From Variovorax sp. HW608 (GTDB lineage Bacteria; Pseudomonadota; Gammaproteobacteria; Burkholderiales; Burkholderiaceae_C), in NCBI RefSeq assembly GCF_900090195.1, contig NZ_LT607803.1, forward strand, positions 4,428,229-4,492,228: a stretch of 64,000 bases of DNA, read 5' to 3'. The notes beneath the pieces were generated by a model. The model made no database searches and was not told where the DNA came from. It saw nothing but the letters and a program-made list of their open reading frames with translations. The translations under genes were made by a program, and so were the position numbers. Shown piece after piece: positions 41,416-50,249 of the stretch; the stretch's first letter is position 1; the number at the start of each line of letters is the position of its first letter.

Positions 41416-43008
41416 ATGAGTCTGAAGAAAAACGTGATCGCCGCGGCGATCCTGTCCGTGCTCGCGGCCACGAGCCTGGTGGCCGGCGCGCAAACCATTC
41501 GCATCGCGAACCAGGGGGACGCACTTTCGCTCGACCCGCACTCGCTCAACGAATCGCTGCAGCTGAGCGTGACCTCGAATGCCTACGAGCCGCTCGTGGG
41601 CCGCAACAAGGACCTGAGCCTCGCGCCGCTGCTCGCCACGAGCTGGAAGCAGACTTCGCCGAACGTGTGGCGCTTCGAATTGCGCCGCGGCGTGACCTTT
41701 CATGACGGCACGCCGTTCACGGCCGACGACGTGGTCTTCAGCTTCGCCCGCGCGAAGGGCGACGGCTCCGACATGAAGGCGACGCTCAGTGACATCAAGG
41801 AAGTGCGCAAGGTCGGCGATCTCGCGGTCGAGATCGAAACCAACGGCCCGTTCCCGATCCTGCCCGACGTCATCACGCTGACGATGATGATGAGCAAGAA
41901 GTGGTGCGAGGAAAACGGCGCAGCCAAGCCGGTCGACAAGCGCAAGGGCGTCGAGAACACCGCATCGTTCAAGGCCAACGGCACCGGGCCGTTCCGCGTG
42001 CGCGAGCGCCAGCCCGATGTGCGCACCGTGTTCACGCGCAACCCCAACTACTGGGGCAAGATCGAAGGCAACGCACAGGAGATCGTCTTCACGCCGATCG
42101 CCAACCCGGCGACCCGCGTCGCCGCGCTGATCTCCGGCGAAGTCGACGTCATGGAGCCGGTGCCGGTGCAGGACATCGCGCGCATCAATGCCAGCCCGAA
42201 CGCCCGCGTGATCGCCGGCCCCGAGCTGCGCACGATCTTCCTGGGCATGGACCAGAAGCGCGACGAACTGCTCTACTCGAACGTGAAGGGCAAGAACCCC
42301 TTCAAGGACAAGCGCGTGCGCCAGGCCTTCTACCAGGCCATCGACATCGCCGGCATCCAGCGCACCGTCATGCGCGGCGCATCGCGCCCGACCGCGCTGA
42401 TGGTCGGCCCCGGCATCAACGGCTGGAATGCCGAGCAGGACAAGCGCCTGCCCTACGACATCGACGCGGCCAAGAAGCTCCTGGCCGACGCGGGCTACCC
42501 GAACGGCTTCGAGGTGTCGATGAACTGCCCGAACGACCGCTACGTGAACGACGCGCAGATCTGCCAGGGTGTCGCCGCCGGCCTGGCGCGCATCGGCGTC
42601 AAGATCAATCTGGTGGCCGAGACCAAGGGCAGCTACTTCCCGAAGGTGCTGCGCCGCGACACCAGCTTCTACATGCTGGGCTGGACGCCGACCACCTACG
42701 ACTCGCACAACGCGCTGAGCTCGCTGATGGCGTGTCCGGACGACAAGGGCACGGGCCAGTTCAACCTCGGTTCGTACTGCAATCCGAAGCTCGACGAGCT
42801 GACCCGGAAGATCCAGTCCGAGACCGACAAGAACAAGCGCAACGAGATGATCAAGGAAGCCTTCAAGATCCACTCGGACGACATCGGCCACCTGCCGCTG
42901 CACCAGCAGTCGCTCGCCTGGGGCGTGAGCAAGAAGGTGGAGCTCACGCAGCTCGCCGACAACTTCATGTTCTTCAAGTGGATGAGCATCAAGCCGCAGC
43001 AACCTTGA
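41416..43008 (+). CDS. ABC transporter substrate-binding protein, peptide family 5
   Basis: 530 aa. Signal peptide MSLKKNVIAAAILSVLAATS to about residue 26 (VAGA then QTIRIANQGDALSLDP). Typical SBP_bac_5 segments: ESLQLSVTSNAYEPLVGR, WRFELRRGVTFHDGTPFTADD, VRQAFYQAIDI and SFYMLGWTPTTYD. The ATG at 41416 with AGAGGAG upstream was preferred over a GTG three codons earlier. No lipobox, so it should be a soluble periplasmic protein. It delivers the substrate to the two permeases of the operon. Confidence 0.95.
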   Translation: MSLKKNVIAAAILSVLAATSLVAGAQTIRIANQGDALSLDPHSLNESLQLSVTSNAYEPLVGRNKDLSLAPLLATSWKQTSPNVWRFELRRGVTFHDGTPFTADDVVFSFARAKGDGSDMKATLSDIKEVRKVGDLAVEIETNGPFPILPDVITLTMMMSKKWCEENGAAKPVDKRKGVENTASFKANGTGPFRVRERQPDVRTVFTRNPNYWGKIEGNAQEIVFTPIANPATRVAALISGEVDVMEPVPVQDIARINASPNARVIAGPELRTIFLGMDQKRDELLYSNVKGKNPFKDKRVRQAFYQAIDIAGIQRTVMRGASRPTALMVGPGINGWNAEQDKRLPYDIDAAKKLLADAGYPNGFEVSMNCPNDRYVNDAQICQGVAAGLARIGVKINLVAETKGSYFPKVLRRDTSFYMLGWTPTTYDSHNALSSLMACPDDKGTGQFNLGSYCNPKLDELTRKIQSETDKNKRNEMIKEAFKIHSDDIGHLPLHQQSLAWGVSKKVELTQLADNFMFFKWMSIKPQQP

Positions 43009-43009
43009 G

Positions 43010-43155
43010 CTCACCCCCAGCCTCGCCCACTTCGTGTGGCTCTGACACCCCCTTCTGGGGGCAAGCCCAGCGGCCCGGCCAAGCCGGTTCCGCGGGCTTC
43101 CTGGGCTTGGCCGTGCCGATGTCGCGGGTCGCGTGTCGCGTGAAGCGCGGTGGAA
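43010..43155 (+). repeat. Dispersed intergenic repeat, copy B
   Basis: Fills the gap between the binding-protein and second permease genes. Word order: ACCCCCAGCCTCGCCCACTT, GTGTGGCTC, a CCCCCTTCTGGGGG hairpin, AGCGGCCCGGC, AGCCGGTTCCGCGGG, TTCCTGGGC and finally GCGGTGGAA seven bases before the next ATG. Copy D at 50.1 kb matches along its length and ends at the same distance from its start codon. Confidence 0.85.
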
Positions 43156-43162
43156 CACAACG

Positions 43163-44074
43163 ATGAACAAGACAATTGCACGCTGGCTCGACAGCGATGT
43201 CGGCTACAGCTTCCGCAGCTCGCCCGTGGCGATGCTCGCGGCGGTGATCGCCTTCGTCTGCGTCTTCTGCGCGGTCTTCGCCAACTGGGTGTCGCCGCAC
43301 GACCCGTTCAACCTCGCGGTGCTCGAACTGGGCGATGCACGGCTGCCGCCGGCATGGAGCGCCGAGGGCACGACCAAGTACCTGCTCGGCACCGATGACC
43401 AGGGCCGTGACATCCTCTCGGCGCTGATGTACGGCGCGCGGATCTCGCTCGTGGTCGGGCTGGTGTCGGTGCTGCTGTCGCTGGTCGTCGGCGTCGCGCT
43501 CGGCCTCGCCGCAGGCTTCTTCGGCGGATGGCTCGATGCCTTCCTGATGCGCCTGTGCGACGTGATGCTGTCCTTTCCGCCGATCCTGATCGCGCTGCTG
43601 ATCGCCGGCATCGGCCGTGCGCTCTTTCCCGACGCGCACGGGTCACTGGCCTTCGGCGTGCTCATCATCTCGATCTCGCTCGCGGGCTGGGTGCAGTACG
43701 CGCGCACGGTGCGCGGGTCCACGCTCGTCGAGCGCCACAAGGAATACGTGCAGGCCGCGCGCGTCACCGGCGTGCCGCCGGTTCGCATCATGCTGCGCCA
43801 CGTGCTGCCCAACGTGATGGGGCCGGTGATGGTGCTGGCGACGATCCATGTCGCCACCGCGATCATCACCGAGGCCACGCTGTCCTTCCTCGGCGTCGGC
43901 GTGCCGCCGACCTCGCCTTCGCTCGGGACGCTGATCAACACCGGGCGCGACTACCTGTTCTCCGGCGAATGGTGGATCACCGTCTTTCCGGGGCTCATGC
44001 TGGTGCTGATCGCCCTCAGCGTGAACCTCCTGGGCGACTGGCTGCGCGATGCGCTCAATCCCAGACTTCGATGA
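43163..44074 (+). CDS. Peptide-type ABC transporter permease (DppC-like)
   Basis: 303 aa. N-terminal helix around residues 25-45, then LGTDDQGRDILSALMYGARISL, the usual DppC/OppC marker, and the EAA loop EYVQAARVTGVPPVRIMLRHVLPN. ATEATLSFLG-like and GDWLRDALNPRLR at the C-terminus are also typical. It is separated from the binding-protein gene by a dispersed repeat rather than a normal short spacer, yet stays in the operon. Pairs with the DppB-like permease. Confidence 0.94.
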   Translation: MNKTIARWLDSDVGYSFRSSPVAMLAAVIAFVCVFCAVFANWVSPHDPFNLAVLELGDARLPPAWSAEGTTKYLLGTDDQGRDILSALMYGARISLVVGLVSVLLSLVVGVALGLAAGFFGGWLDAFLMRLCDVMLSFPPILIALLIAGIGRALFPDAHGSLAFGVLIISISLAGWVQYARTVRGSTLVERHKEYVQAARVTGVPPVRIMLRHVLPNVMGPVMVLATIHVATAIITEATLSFLGVGVPPTSPSLGTLINTGRDYLFSGEWWITVFPGLMLVLIALSVNLLGDWLRDALNPRLR

Positions 44075-44081
44075 ACACCCC

Positions 44082-44266
44082 CGTTGCTTGCTCACTTCGT
44101 GTAGCCTCCTCCGAGTCGCTGCCAGAGGCAGCGGCTCTTCAGGCCCGTCCAAGCCTGCATTGGCAGGCTCGGAGCCGCGGTCCTCAGCCCCTCAAGGGGG
44201 CAACACCAGCGGACCGGCGAAGCCGGACCCGCGGTGTTTCACCAACGGGCCTGGCTTCGCCGGCCG
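44082..44266 (+). repeat. Dispersed intergenic repeat, copy C (diverged)
   Basis: Occupies the 207-bp gap between the second permease and first ATPase genes. It shares CTCACTTCGTGTAGC, CAAGGGGGCAACACCAGCGG and GGCGAAGCCGGACCCGCGG with copies A, B and D but is rearranged, with an additional hairpin (GCTGCCAGAGGCAGC) and an internal CCTGCATTGGCAGG stem. Probably a composite of two repeat types. Confidence 0.65.
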
Positions 44267-44281
44267 ATGGCAGATAGCACC

Positions 44282-45274
44282 ATGAGTCTTTTGCAGGTCA
44301 GCAACCTCGTCGTCGAGTTTCCGCACCGGCACGGCACGCTGCGGGCGCTGGACGACATCTCCTTCGATATCGCGCCCGGTGAAATCCTCGGCGTGGTCGG
44401 CGAGTCCGGCGCGGGCAAGTCGCTCACCGGCGCGGCCATCATCGGCCTGCTGGAGCCGCCCGGCCGCGTGGCAGGGGGCGAGATCCGCCTCGAAGGCCAG
44501 CGCATCGACAACCTCGGGAACGAGGCGATGCGCCGCATCCGCGGGCGCAAGATCGGCGCGATCTTCCAGGACCCCCTGACCTCGCTCAATCCGCTCTACA
44601 CGATCGGCCGGCAACTCACCGAGACCATCCGCACGCACCTGCCGGTGGGCGAGCAGGAGGCGCGCCGGCGCGCGATCGGGCTGCTGGAAGACACCGGCAT
44701 CCCCGGCGCCGCGCAGCGCATCGACCACTATCCGCACCAGTTCTCCGGCGGCATGCGGCAGCGCGTGGTGATCGCGCTGGCGCTGGCGGCCGAGCCCAAG
44801 CTGATCGTGGCGGACGAGCCGACCACCGCGCTCGACGTCTCGATCCAGGCGCAGATCATCCAGCTGCTCAAGGGCATCTGCAAGGAGCGCGGCGCGGCGG
44901 TGATGCTGATCACGCACGACATGGGCGTGATCGCCGAGACCTGCGACCGCGTGGCCGTGATGTATGCCGGCCGCATCGCGGAGATCGGGCCGGTGCAGGA
45001 GGTGATCCACCAGCCGGCGCATCCATACACCTCGGGCCTCATGGCCTCGATTCCCGACATGACGATGGACCGCGAGCGCCTCAACCAGATCGACGGCGCG
45101 ATGCCGAGGCTCAATGCGATTCCGGGCGGCTGCGCGTTCAATCCGCGCTGCCCGCGCGTCTTCGACCGCTGCCGGGTCGACCGCCCCGATCTGATGAATG
45201 CGGGCGCCACGCGGGCCGCCTGCTGGTTGCACGCGGCCGCGCCGGCCCACGCAGAAGCCGAGGTCATCCGATGA
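44282..45274 (+). CDS. Peptide-type ABC transporter ATPase (DppD-like)
   Basis: 330 aa. Walker A GESGAGKS (about 40), signature SGGMRQR, Walker [13 protein letters not shown], and the C-terminal oligopeptide/Fe-S region with [19 protein letters not shown] whose cysteines bind a cluster in some relatives. The ATG at 44282 ([13 protein letters not shown]) is chosen; an in-frame ATG at 44267 adds five residues. It overlaps the second ATPase gene by ATGA. Energises import with its partner. Confidence 0.95.
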   Translation: MSLLQVSNLVVEFPHRHGTLRALDDISFDIAPGEILGVVGESGAGKSLTGAAIIGLLEPPGRVAGGEIRLEGQRIDNLGNEAMRRIRGRKIGAIFQDPLTSLNPLYTIGRQLTETIRTHLPVGEQEARRRAIGLLEDTGIPGAAQRIDHYPHQFSGGMRQRVVIALALAAEPKLIVADEPTTALDVSIQAQIIQLLKGICKERGAAVMLITHDMGVIAETCDRVAVMYAGRIAEIGPVQEVIHQPAHPYTSGLMASIPDMTMDRERLNQIDGAMPRLNAIPGGCAFNPRCPRVFDRCRVDRPDLMNAGATRAACWLHAAAPAHAEAEVIR

Positions 45275-46263
45275 ATGCACTGGTGCAGGCCAACGACCTG
45301 GCCAAGAATTTCGACGTCTCGCCGCCCTGGCTCAACCGGGTGCTGGAGCGCAAGCCGCGCGTGCTGCTGCGCGCGGTCGACGGCGTGAGCTTCACGATCG
45401 AGCGCGGCAAGACGATGGCGCTCGTCGGCGAATCCGGCTGCGGCAAGAGCACGGTGGCGCGGCTGCTCGTGGGCCTGTACGAGCCCTCGCGCGGCGGCAT
45501 GCACTTCGACGGGCAGGATGTGCATGCGGCCTACAGGAGTCCCGGCGGCCGCGCGCTGCGGCGCCGCATCCAGATGATCTTCCAGGACCCCTACGCGAGC
45601 CTCAACCCGCGCTGGACCGTCGAAGCCATCATCGGCGAGCCGCTGCGTGAGCACGGCATCCTGAAGGAAGGCCCCGCGCTGAACGAGCGCGTCGGCGAGC
45701 TGCTGAAGTCGGTGGGCCTGAGCCCGGCCGACATGGTGAAGTACCCGCACCAGTTCTCCGGCGGGCAGCGCCAGCGCATCTCGATCGCCCGGGCGCTGGC
45801 GACGCAGCCGGAATTCCTGGTGTGCGACGAGCCGACCTCGGCGCTCGACGTGAGCGTGCAGGCGCAGGTGCTCAACATCATGAAGGACCTGCAGCGGCAG
45901 CAGGGGCTGACCTATCTGTTCATCTCGCACAACCTTGCGGTGGTGCGGCATGTGGCCGACCAGGTGGGCGTGATGTATCTCGGGCGGCTGGTCGAGCTGG
46001 CCGACAAGCACAAGCTGTTCGAGTCGCCGCAGCACCCGTACACCCGCATGCTGCTCGATGCCATCCCGCAGATGAAGCACGTGGGCCGGTCGCGCACGCC
46101 CGTGCAGGGCGAGGTGCCGAACCCGCTCGATCCGCCACCGGGTTGCACCTTCCATCCGCGCTGCCCGCTCGCCAACGAGCGCTGCAAGACCGAACGCCCG
46201 CAGCTGCTGTCATTGCGCGGCGTGCAGGTGGCATGCCACGCAGTGGAGGAAGGTCGAGACTAG
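45271..46263 (+). CDS. Peptide-type ABC transporter ATPase (DppF-like)
   Basis: 330 aa. Walker [10 protein letters not shown] (about 52), [14 protein letters not shown], signature SGGQRQR, Walker [12 protein letters not shown]. The C-terminal cysteine region [20 protein letters not shown] is the DppF type. The N-terminal insert [20 protein letters not shown] is common in this branch. Last gene of the operon; it ends 1 bp from the convergent zwf stop, with no visible terminator between. Confidence 0.95.
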   Translation: MNALVQANDLAKNFDVSPPWLNRVLERKPRVLLRAVDGVSFTIERGKTMALVGESGCGKSTVARLLVGLYEPSRGGMHFDGQDVHAAYRSPGGRALRRRIQMIFQDPYASLNPRWTVEAIIGEPLREHGILKEGPALNERVGELLKSVGLSPADMVKYPHQFSGGQRQRISIARALATQPEFLVCDEPTSALDVSVQAQVLNIMKDLQRQQGLTYLFISHNLAVVRHVADQVGVMYLGRLVELADKHKLFESPQHPYTRMLLDAIPQMKHVGRSRTPVQGEVPNPLDPPPGCTFHPRCPLANERCKTERPQLLSLRGVQVACHAVEEGRD

Positions 46264-46264
46264 G

Positions 46265-47734
46265 CTACTGTTCCTCGCCCCAGGCGTAACCGTCGCGGGC
46301 AATCATGGCGCTCGACGCGCTCGGGCCCCAGGTGCCGGCGGCATAGGGGCGCGGTGTGCCGTCGGAGCTCCAACTGTCGATCAGCGGTTCGACCCAGCGC
46401 CAGGCCACCTCCTGCTCGTCGCTGCGCACGAAGAGGTTCAACCGCCCGTCGATCACGTCCAGCAGCAGACGCTCATAGGCGCCCACCCGTTCCGAGCCGA
46501 AGCGCTTGTCGAAGTCGAGGTCGAGTTGCACCGGTGCGAGCTGCGGTCCCACACGCCGGTTGCCATTGCGCTGCCGGTTGTCCTGCGCCTGCGCGAGCAT
46601 GTGGAGCTCCAGGCCATCCTTGGGCTGCAGGTTGATGACCAGCTTGTTCACCGAGTTCGCCGGCGCGCGGAAGATCGCGTGCGGTGTCTCCCGGAAGCTG
46701 ACCTCGATGCGTGCGTCGCGTGACGCCAGCCGCTTGCCGGTGCGGATGTAGAGCGGCACGCCGGCCCAGCGCCAGTTGGCGATCTCGGTGCGCAGCGCCA
46801 CGAAGGTCTCGGTGCGGCTGTCGGGATCCACGCCCGGCTCCTCGCGATAGCCCGGCACCCGTTCGCCGTAGGCGGTGCCCGCGGTGTACTGGCCGCGGAT
46901 CGCGTGCAGCCCGATCGATTCGGCCGTCCACGGCTTGAGCGCGCGCAGCACCTTGAGCTTCTCGTCGCGGATCGCATCGGCATGGGCGTTGATCGGCGGC
47001 TCCATGCCGATCGCGCAGACCAGTTGCAGCGCGTGGTTCTGCACCATGTCGCGCAGCGCGCCGGTCTGGTCGTAGAAGGCGCCGCGCTTCTCGACGCCGA
47101 GGTCTTCCGCGATGGTGATCTGGATGTTGGCGATGTGCTCGCGGCGCCAGATCGGCTCGAACAGCGCGTTGCCGAAACGCATCGCGAAGAGGTTCTGCAC
47201 CGAGGGCTTGCCCAGGTAGTGGTCGATGCGGAACACCTGCTGCTCGGCCAGCACCTTGCGCACCGCGCTGTTGATCGCGCGGTTCGAGGCGAGGTCGTGG
47301 CCCAGCGGCTTTTCGAGCACCACGCGGGTCTGCTCTCCGTTGAGGCCCGCTGCCGCGATCTGTTCGACCACCTGCGTGAACAGCGCCGGTGCGGTCGCGA
47401 GGTACATCACCACGACATTGGCATTGCGCGCCTTCAGCTTCTCCGCGAGCTTCTGGTAGTCCGCCGGCTGCGAAAGATCCATGCGCAGGAAATAGAGCAG
47501 CGAGGCGAACTTCTTGAATTCTTCGGGAGACGGCCGCTTGGCGCCTTCGACCGCATTGAAGCGCGCCTGGATCAGCTCGCGGTAGGCGTCGTCGTCGAGG
47601 TCGTCGCGCGCGATGCCGATGATGCGGCCACCCTCGGGCAAGGTGCCGTGCCGGAATGCCTGGAAGAGGGCAGGCATCAGCTTTCGCCATGCGAGGTCGC
47701 CGGTGCCGCCGAAAAGTACGAGATCGAAACTCAT
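46265..47734 (-). CDS. zwf: Glucose-6-phosphate 1-dehydrogenase
   Basis: 489 aa. Oxidises glucose 6-phosphate to 6-phosphogluconolactone with NAD(P). The dinucleotide-binding GGTGDLAWRKLMPALF is at residues 9-24, the catalytic signature RIDHYLGK at about 170, and YIRTGKRL near 325. Length is normal for bacterial Zwf. It is divergent from an ABC permease gene; a GGTAC-TT-GTACC palindrome lies 50 bp upstream. tal and pgi, which act on the same sugar phosphate pool, are 5-6 kb away. Confidence 0.97.
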   Translation of the reverse strand: MSFDLVLFGGTGDLAWRKLMPALFQAFRHGTLPEGGRIIGIARDDLDDDAYRELIQARFNAVEGAKRPSPEEFKKFASLLYFLRMDLSQPADYQKLAEKLKARNANVVVMYLATAPALFTQVVEQIAAAGLNGEQTRVVLEKPLGHDLASNRAINSAVRKVLAEQQVFRIDHYLGKPSVQNLFAMRFGNALFEPIWRREHIANIQITIAEDLGVEKRGAFYDQTGALRDMVQNHALQLVCAIGMEPPINAHADAIRDEKLKVLRALKPWTAESIGLHAIRGQYTAGTAYGERVPGYREEPGVDPDSRTETFVALRTEIANWRWAGVPLYIRTGKRLASRDARIEVSFRETPHAIFRAPANSVNKLVINLQPKDGLELHMLAQAQDNRQRNGNRRVGPQLAPVQLDLDFDKRFGSERVGAYERLLLDVIDGRLNLFVRSDEQEVAWRWVEPLIDSWSSDGTPRPYAAGTWGPSASSAMIARDGYAWGEEQ

Positions 47735-47785
47735 GGATACATCCCTGTGGTTGCGAAGGGGCGAGCATGAAGCTTGCCAGCGAAT

Positions 47786-47797
47786 GGTACTTGTACC
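47786..47797. promoter_or_regulatory. Palindrome GGTAC-TT-GTACC in the zwf/permease gap
   Basis: A 12-bp inverted repeat lies between the divergent zwf and permease starts. It is the only strong dyad near the zwf start and could be a sugar-acid regulator operator. No regulator gene is adjacent. Confidence 0.35.
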
Positions 47798-47834
47798 GAT
47801 CCGGTCATTCGTGACTCCGCGCTAAGCTGAAAGC

Positions 47835-47860
47835 GGCCCGCGGGGCCATTTTTGTTTTTT
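47835..47860 (+). terminator. Terminator-like hairpin in the permease leader
   Basis: GGCCC-GCG-GGGCC followed by ATTTTTGTTTTTT lies only 14 bp before the permease start codon. No gene on plus ends upstream, since zwf is divergent, so it would act inside the leader, or be incidental. The stem is short (5 bp). Confidence 0.45.
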
Positions 47861-47873
47861 CGACGAGGACCTC

Positions 47874-50087
47874 ATGCACGGGCGGCGCAGCCCCAACCGA
47901 TCCATCTGGACCTGCATCGTCGCGGGCCTCGTCGGCTACCTCGCACTGCCGTGGTACGCGATCCAGGACACCGCGTGGTACGAGGCGATTCCGCAGGTGT
48001 TCGGCGATGGCGAAGCGGCCAACGGCGTGATGCAGGCGGCGTTCCAGGGCCGCAGCTGGCTCTGGATCGGTCTCATCGGGCTGGCCTTGTGCCTGCTCGG
48101 CGGCCTGCTTCGCGGCGGACGCGCGCAGGGGCGGCTCTTGTTCATCGGCGGCGCGGTGGGGAGCATCGGCCTGGCATTGAGCGGCTTCCTCATCGGCGCG
48201 CGGGGCTGGTCGCTGGCGATCCTCAACACGCAGCTCGGCGAGCTGCCGGTGAACCAGTTCGGGATGGGCGCAGGCGGGTTCGTGGCGTTCTCGGCGCTGC
48301 TGCTGCTGGCGGCGTTCGGGATCGCGCGCCTGGGCTTTTTCAAGGGCGATCTTTTCGTCGCCGGCGCGGTGATCGCCTCGGGCGTGCTGATGGCGGTGTT
48401 CATCGCCTACCCGGTGAGCAAGGCGCTGGCGGGGGCCTTTCTCGACGAGGACGGGCGCTGGTCGTCGGCCGCGTTCCTGGCGCGCATCGCCACCGAGCGC
48501 GTGTGGGGGCTGGGCTGCCTCACGGGCGGCGTTCGTTGCGGCGTTGCGTGGAACACGCTGGTGCTCGCGCTGCTCACCGCGGCGGGCACGACCTTCCTCG
48601 GCACGCTGATGGCGCTCGTGGCCGAGCGCGGCAGCCGGCGCTGGCAGGCGCCGCTGCGCGTGCTCGCGCTGCTGCCGATCATCACGCCGCCGTTCGTGGT
48701 CGGCCTCGGCTTGATCCTGCTCTTCGGCCGCGCGGGCGTGGTCAACCAGCTGCTCGAAAGCGCCTTCGGCATCGAGCCCACGCGCTGGTTCTACGGCATG
48801 CCGGGCGTGCTGGTCGCGCAGCTCTTCGCGTTCACGCCGATCGCCTTCATGATCATGCGCGGCGTGGTGCAGGGCGTGGCGCCGAGTCTCGAGGAGGCGG
48901 CGCTGATGCTGCGCGCAGACCGTCGCCGCGCCTTCTTCACGATCACGCTGCCGCTCATCAGGCCGGGGCTCGCGAATGCGTTCCTCGTCGGCTTCATCGA
49001 AAGCATCGCGGACTTCGGCAACCCGATCGTGGTCGGCGGCCAGTTCTCGGTGCTGTCGACGGACATCTTCTTCGCGATCGTCGGCGCGCAGTACGACCAG
49101 GGCCGCGCCGCTTCGCTGGCATGGGTGCTGACCTTCTTCGCGCTCGCGGTGTTCGCGCTCCAGCGCGGGCTGCTCGGCCGGCGCAGCTACACCACGGTGA
49201 GCGGCAAGGGCGATGCCGGCATCGCGATGCCGCTGCCGGACGGCGTGCGGCACGCGATCTACTGCATCGCCCTGCCGTGGATCGTGTTCACGGTGGTGGT
49301 CTACCTCTTCGCCTTCGCGGGCGGCTTCGTGCAGACCTGGGGGCGCGACTACAGCTTCACGCTCCATCACTTCAGGACGGCGTTCGCGCTCGAGTGGGGC
49401 CAGTTCGGCGTGGTGTGGGCGGGCACCGCGTGGAATTCGCTCATCACCACGCTCAAGCTCGCGGGCATTTCCGCGCCGCTCACCGCCGGGCTGGGCCTCT
49501 TGATCGCGTGGCTGCTCTCGCGCAACGAATTCAGGGGCCAGGGCGCCTTCGAGTTCGCGGCGCTGCTGGCCTTTGCCATACCGGGCACGGTGCTCGGCGT
49601 GAGCTACATCCTTGCGTTCAACGTGCCGCCGCTGGAGCTCACGGGCACCGGGCTCATCATCGTGCTGTGCTTCATGTTCCGGAACCTGCCGGTCGGCGTG
49701 CGTGCGGGCACGGCGGCGTTCAAGCAGATCGACCGCTCGCTCGACGAGGCCTCGCTCATGCTGCGCGCATCGACCTCGCAGACGCTCTTCAAGGTGGTGC
49801 TGCCGCTCTTGAAGCCGGCGCTGGCGGCGGCGCTGGTCTACAGCTTCGTGCGCGCGATGACGACGGTGAGCGCGGTGATCTTCCTGGTCACGGCCGAGAA
49901 CGAACTCGCAACCACCTACATCATCGGCCGCGTCGGCAACGGCGACTACGGCGTCGCGCTCGCCTATTGCACGGTGCTCATGATCCTGATGGCGGCGGCG
50001 ATCGTGCTCGTGCAGCTCGTCGTCGGCGAGCGCAAGCTCGGCCGCCGCAAGGCCGACGCGCCCGCGCTGGTCCCGGTCGCGACCTGA
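47874..50087 (+). CDS. Fused ABC permease, iron(III)/2-aminoethylphosphonate type
   Basis: 737 aa inner-membrane protein with two binding-protein-dependent transport domains in one chain, as in FbpB/SfuB. The first (about 225-440) contains PSLEEAALMLRADRRRAFFTITLPL and the second (about 500-720) contains RSLDEASLMLRASTSQTLFKVVLPL, both EAA loops. The first ~200 residues are an extra block with four or more helices (LVGYLALPWYAIQDTAWYEA, GLIGLALCLLGG) not seen in basic FbpB. A separate ATPase follows after a repeat. No periplasmic binding-protein gene is present in the window, so substrate is open. Confidence 0.88.
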   Translation: MHGRRSPNRSIWTCIVAGLVGYLALPWYAIQDTAWYEAIPQVFGDGEAANGVMQAAFQGRSWLWIGLIGLALCLLGGLLRGGRAQGRLLFIGGAVGSIGLALSGFLIGARGWSLAILNTQLGELPVNQFGMGAGGFVAFSALLLLAAFGIARLGFFKGDLFVAGAVIASGVLMAVFIAYPVSKALAGAFLDEDGRWSSAAFLARIATERVWGLGCLTGGVRCGVAWNTLVLALLTAAGTTFLGTLMALVAERGSRRWQAPLRVLALLPIITPPFVVGLGLILLFGRAGVVNQLLESAFGIEPTRWFYGMPGVLVAQLFAFTPIAFMIMRGVVQGVAPSLEEAALMLRADRRRAFFTITLPLIRPGLANAFLVGFIESIADFGNPIVVGGQFSVLSTDIFFAIVGAQYDQGRAASLAWVLTFFALAVFALQRGLLGRRSYTTVSGKGDAGIAMPLPDGVRHAIYCIALPWIVFTVVVYLFAFAGGFVQTWGRDYSFTLHHFRTAFALEWGQFGVVWAGTAWNSLITTLKLAGISAPLTAGLGLLIAWLLSRNEFRGQGAFEFAALLAFAIPGTVLGVSYILAFNVPPLELTGTGLIIVLCFMFRNLPVGVRAGTAAFKQIDRSLDEASLMLRASTSQTLFKVVLPLLKPALAAALVYSFVRAMTTVSAVIFLVTAENELATTYIIGRVGNGDYGVALAYCTVLMILMAAAIVLVQLVVGERKLGRRKADAPALVPVAT

Positions 50088-50091
50088 AATG

Positions 50092-50245
50092 AAACTCACC
50101 CCCAGCCTCGCCCACTTCGTGTGGCTCGGACACCCCCTCTCCGGGGGCAACCCCGGCGGCCCGGCAAAGCCGGTTCCGCGGGGTTCCTGGCCTTTCGCGC
50201 GCCGGTTTCATGCGTCGCGGGTCACGCGATAGCGTGGTGGAAAAC
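50092..50245 (+). repeat. Dispersed intergenic repeat, copy D
   Basis: Occupies the permease-ATPase gap. It opens ACTCACCCCCAGCCTCGCCC, has a CCCCCTCTCCGGGGG hairpin, GGCGGCCCGGCAAAGCCGG, TTCCGCGGGGTTCCTGGCC and ends GCGTGGTGGAA seven bases before the ATG at 50250. The same layout as copy B; its middle also matches copy A in inverse orientation. Confidence 0.85.
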
Positions 50246-50249
50246 TCAA

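Noticed and set aside
47805..50150. 781-codon open frame on minus across the fused permease
   Set aside because: Extreme Arg/Glu/His content and no motifs; the plus-strand permease has membrane segments and EAA loops.
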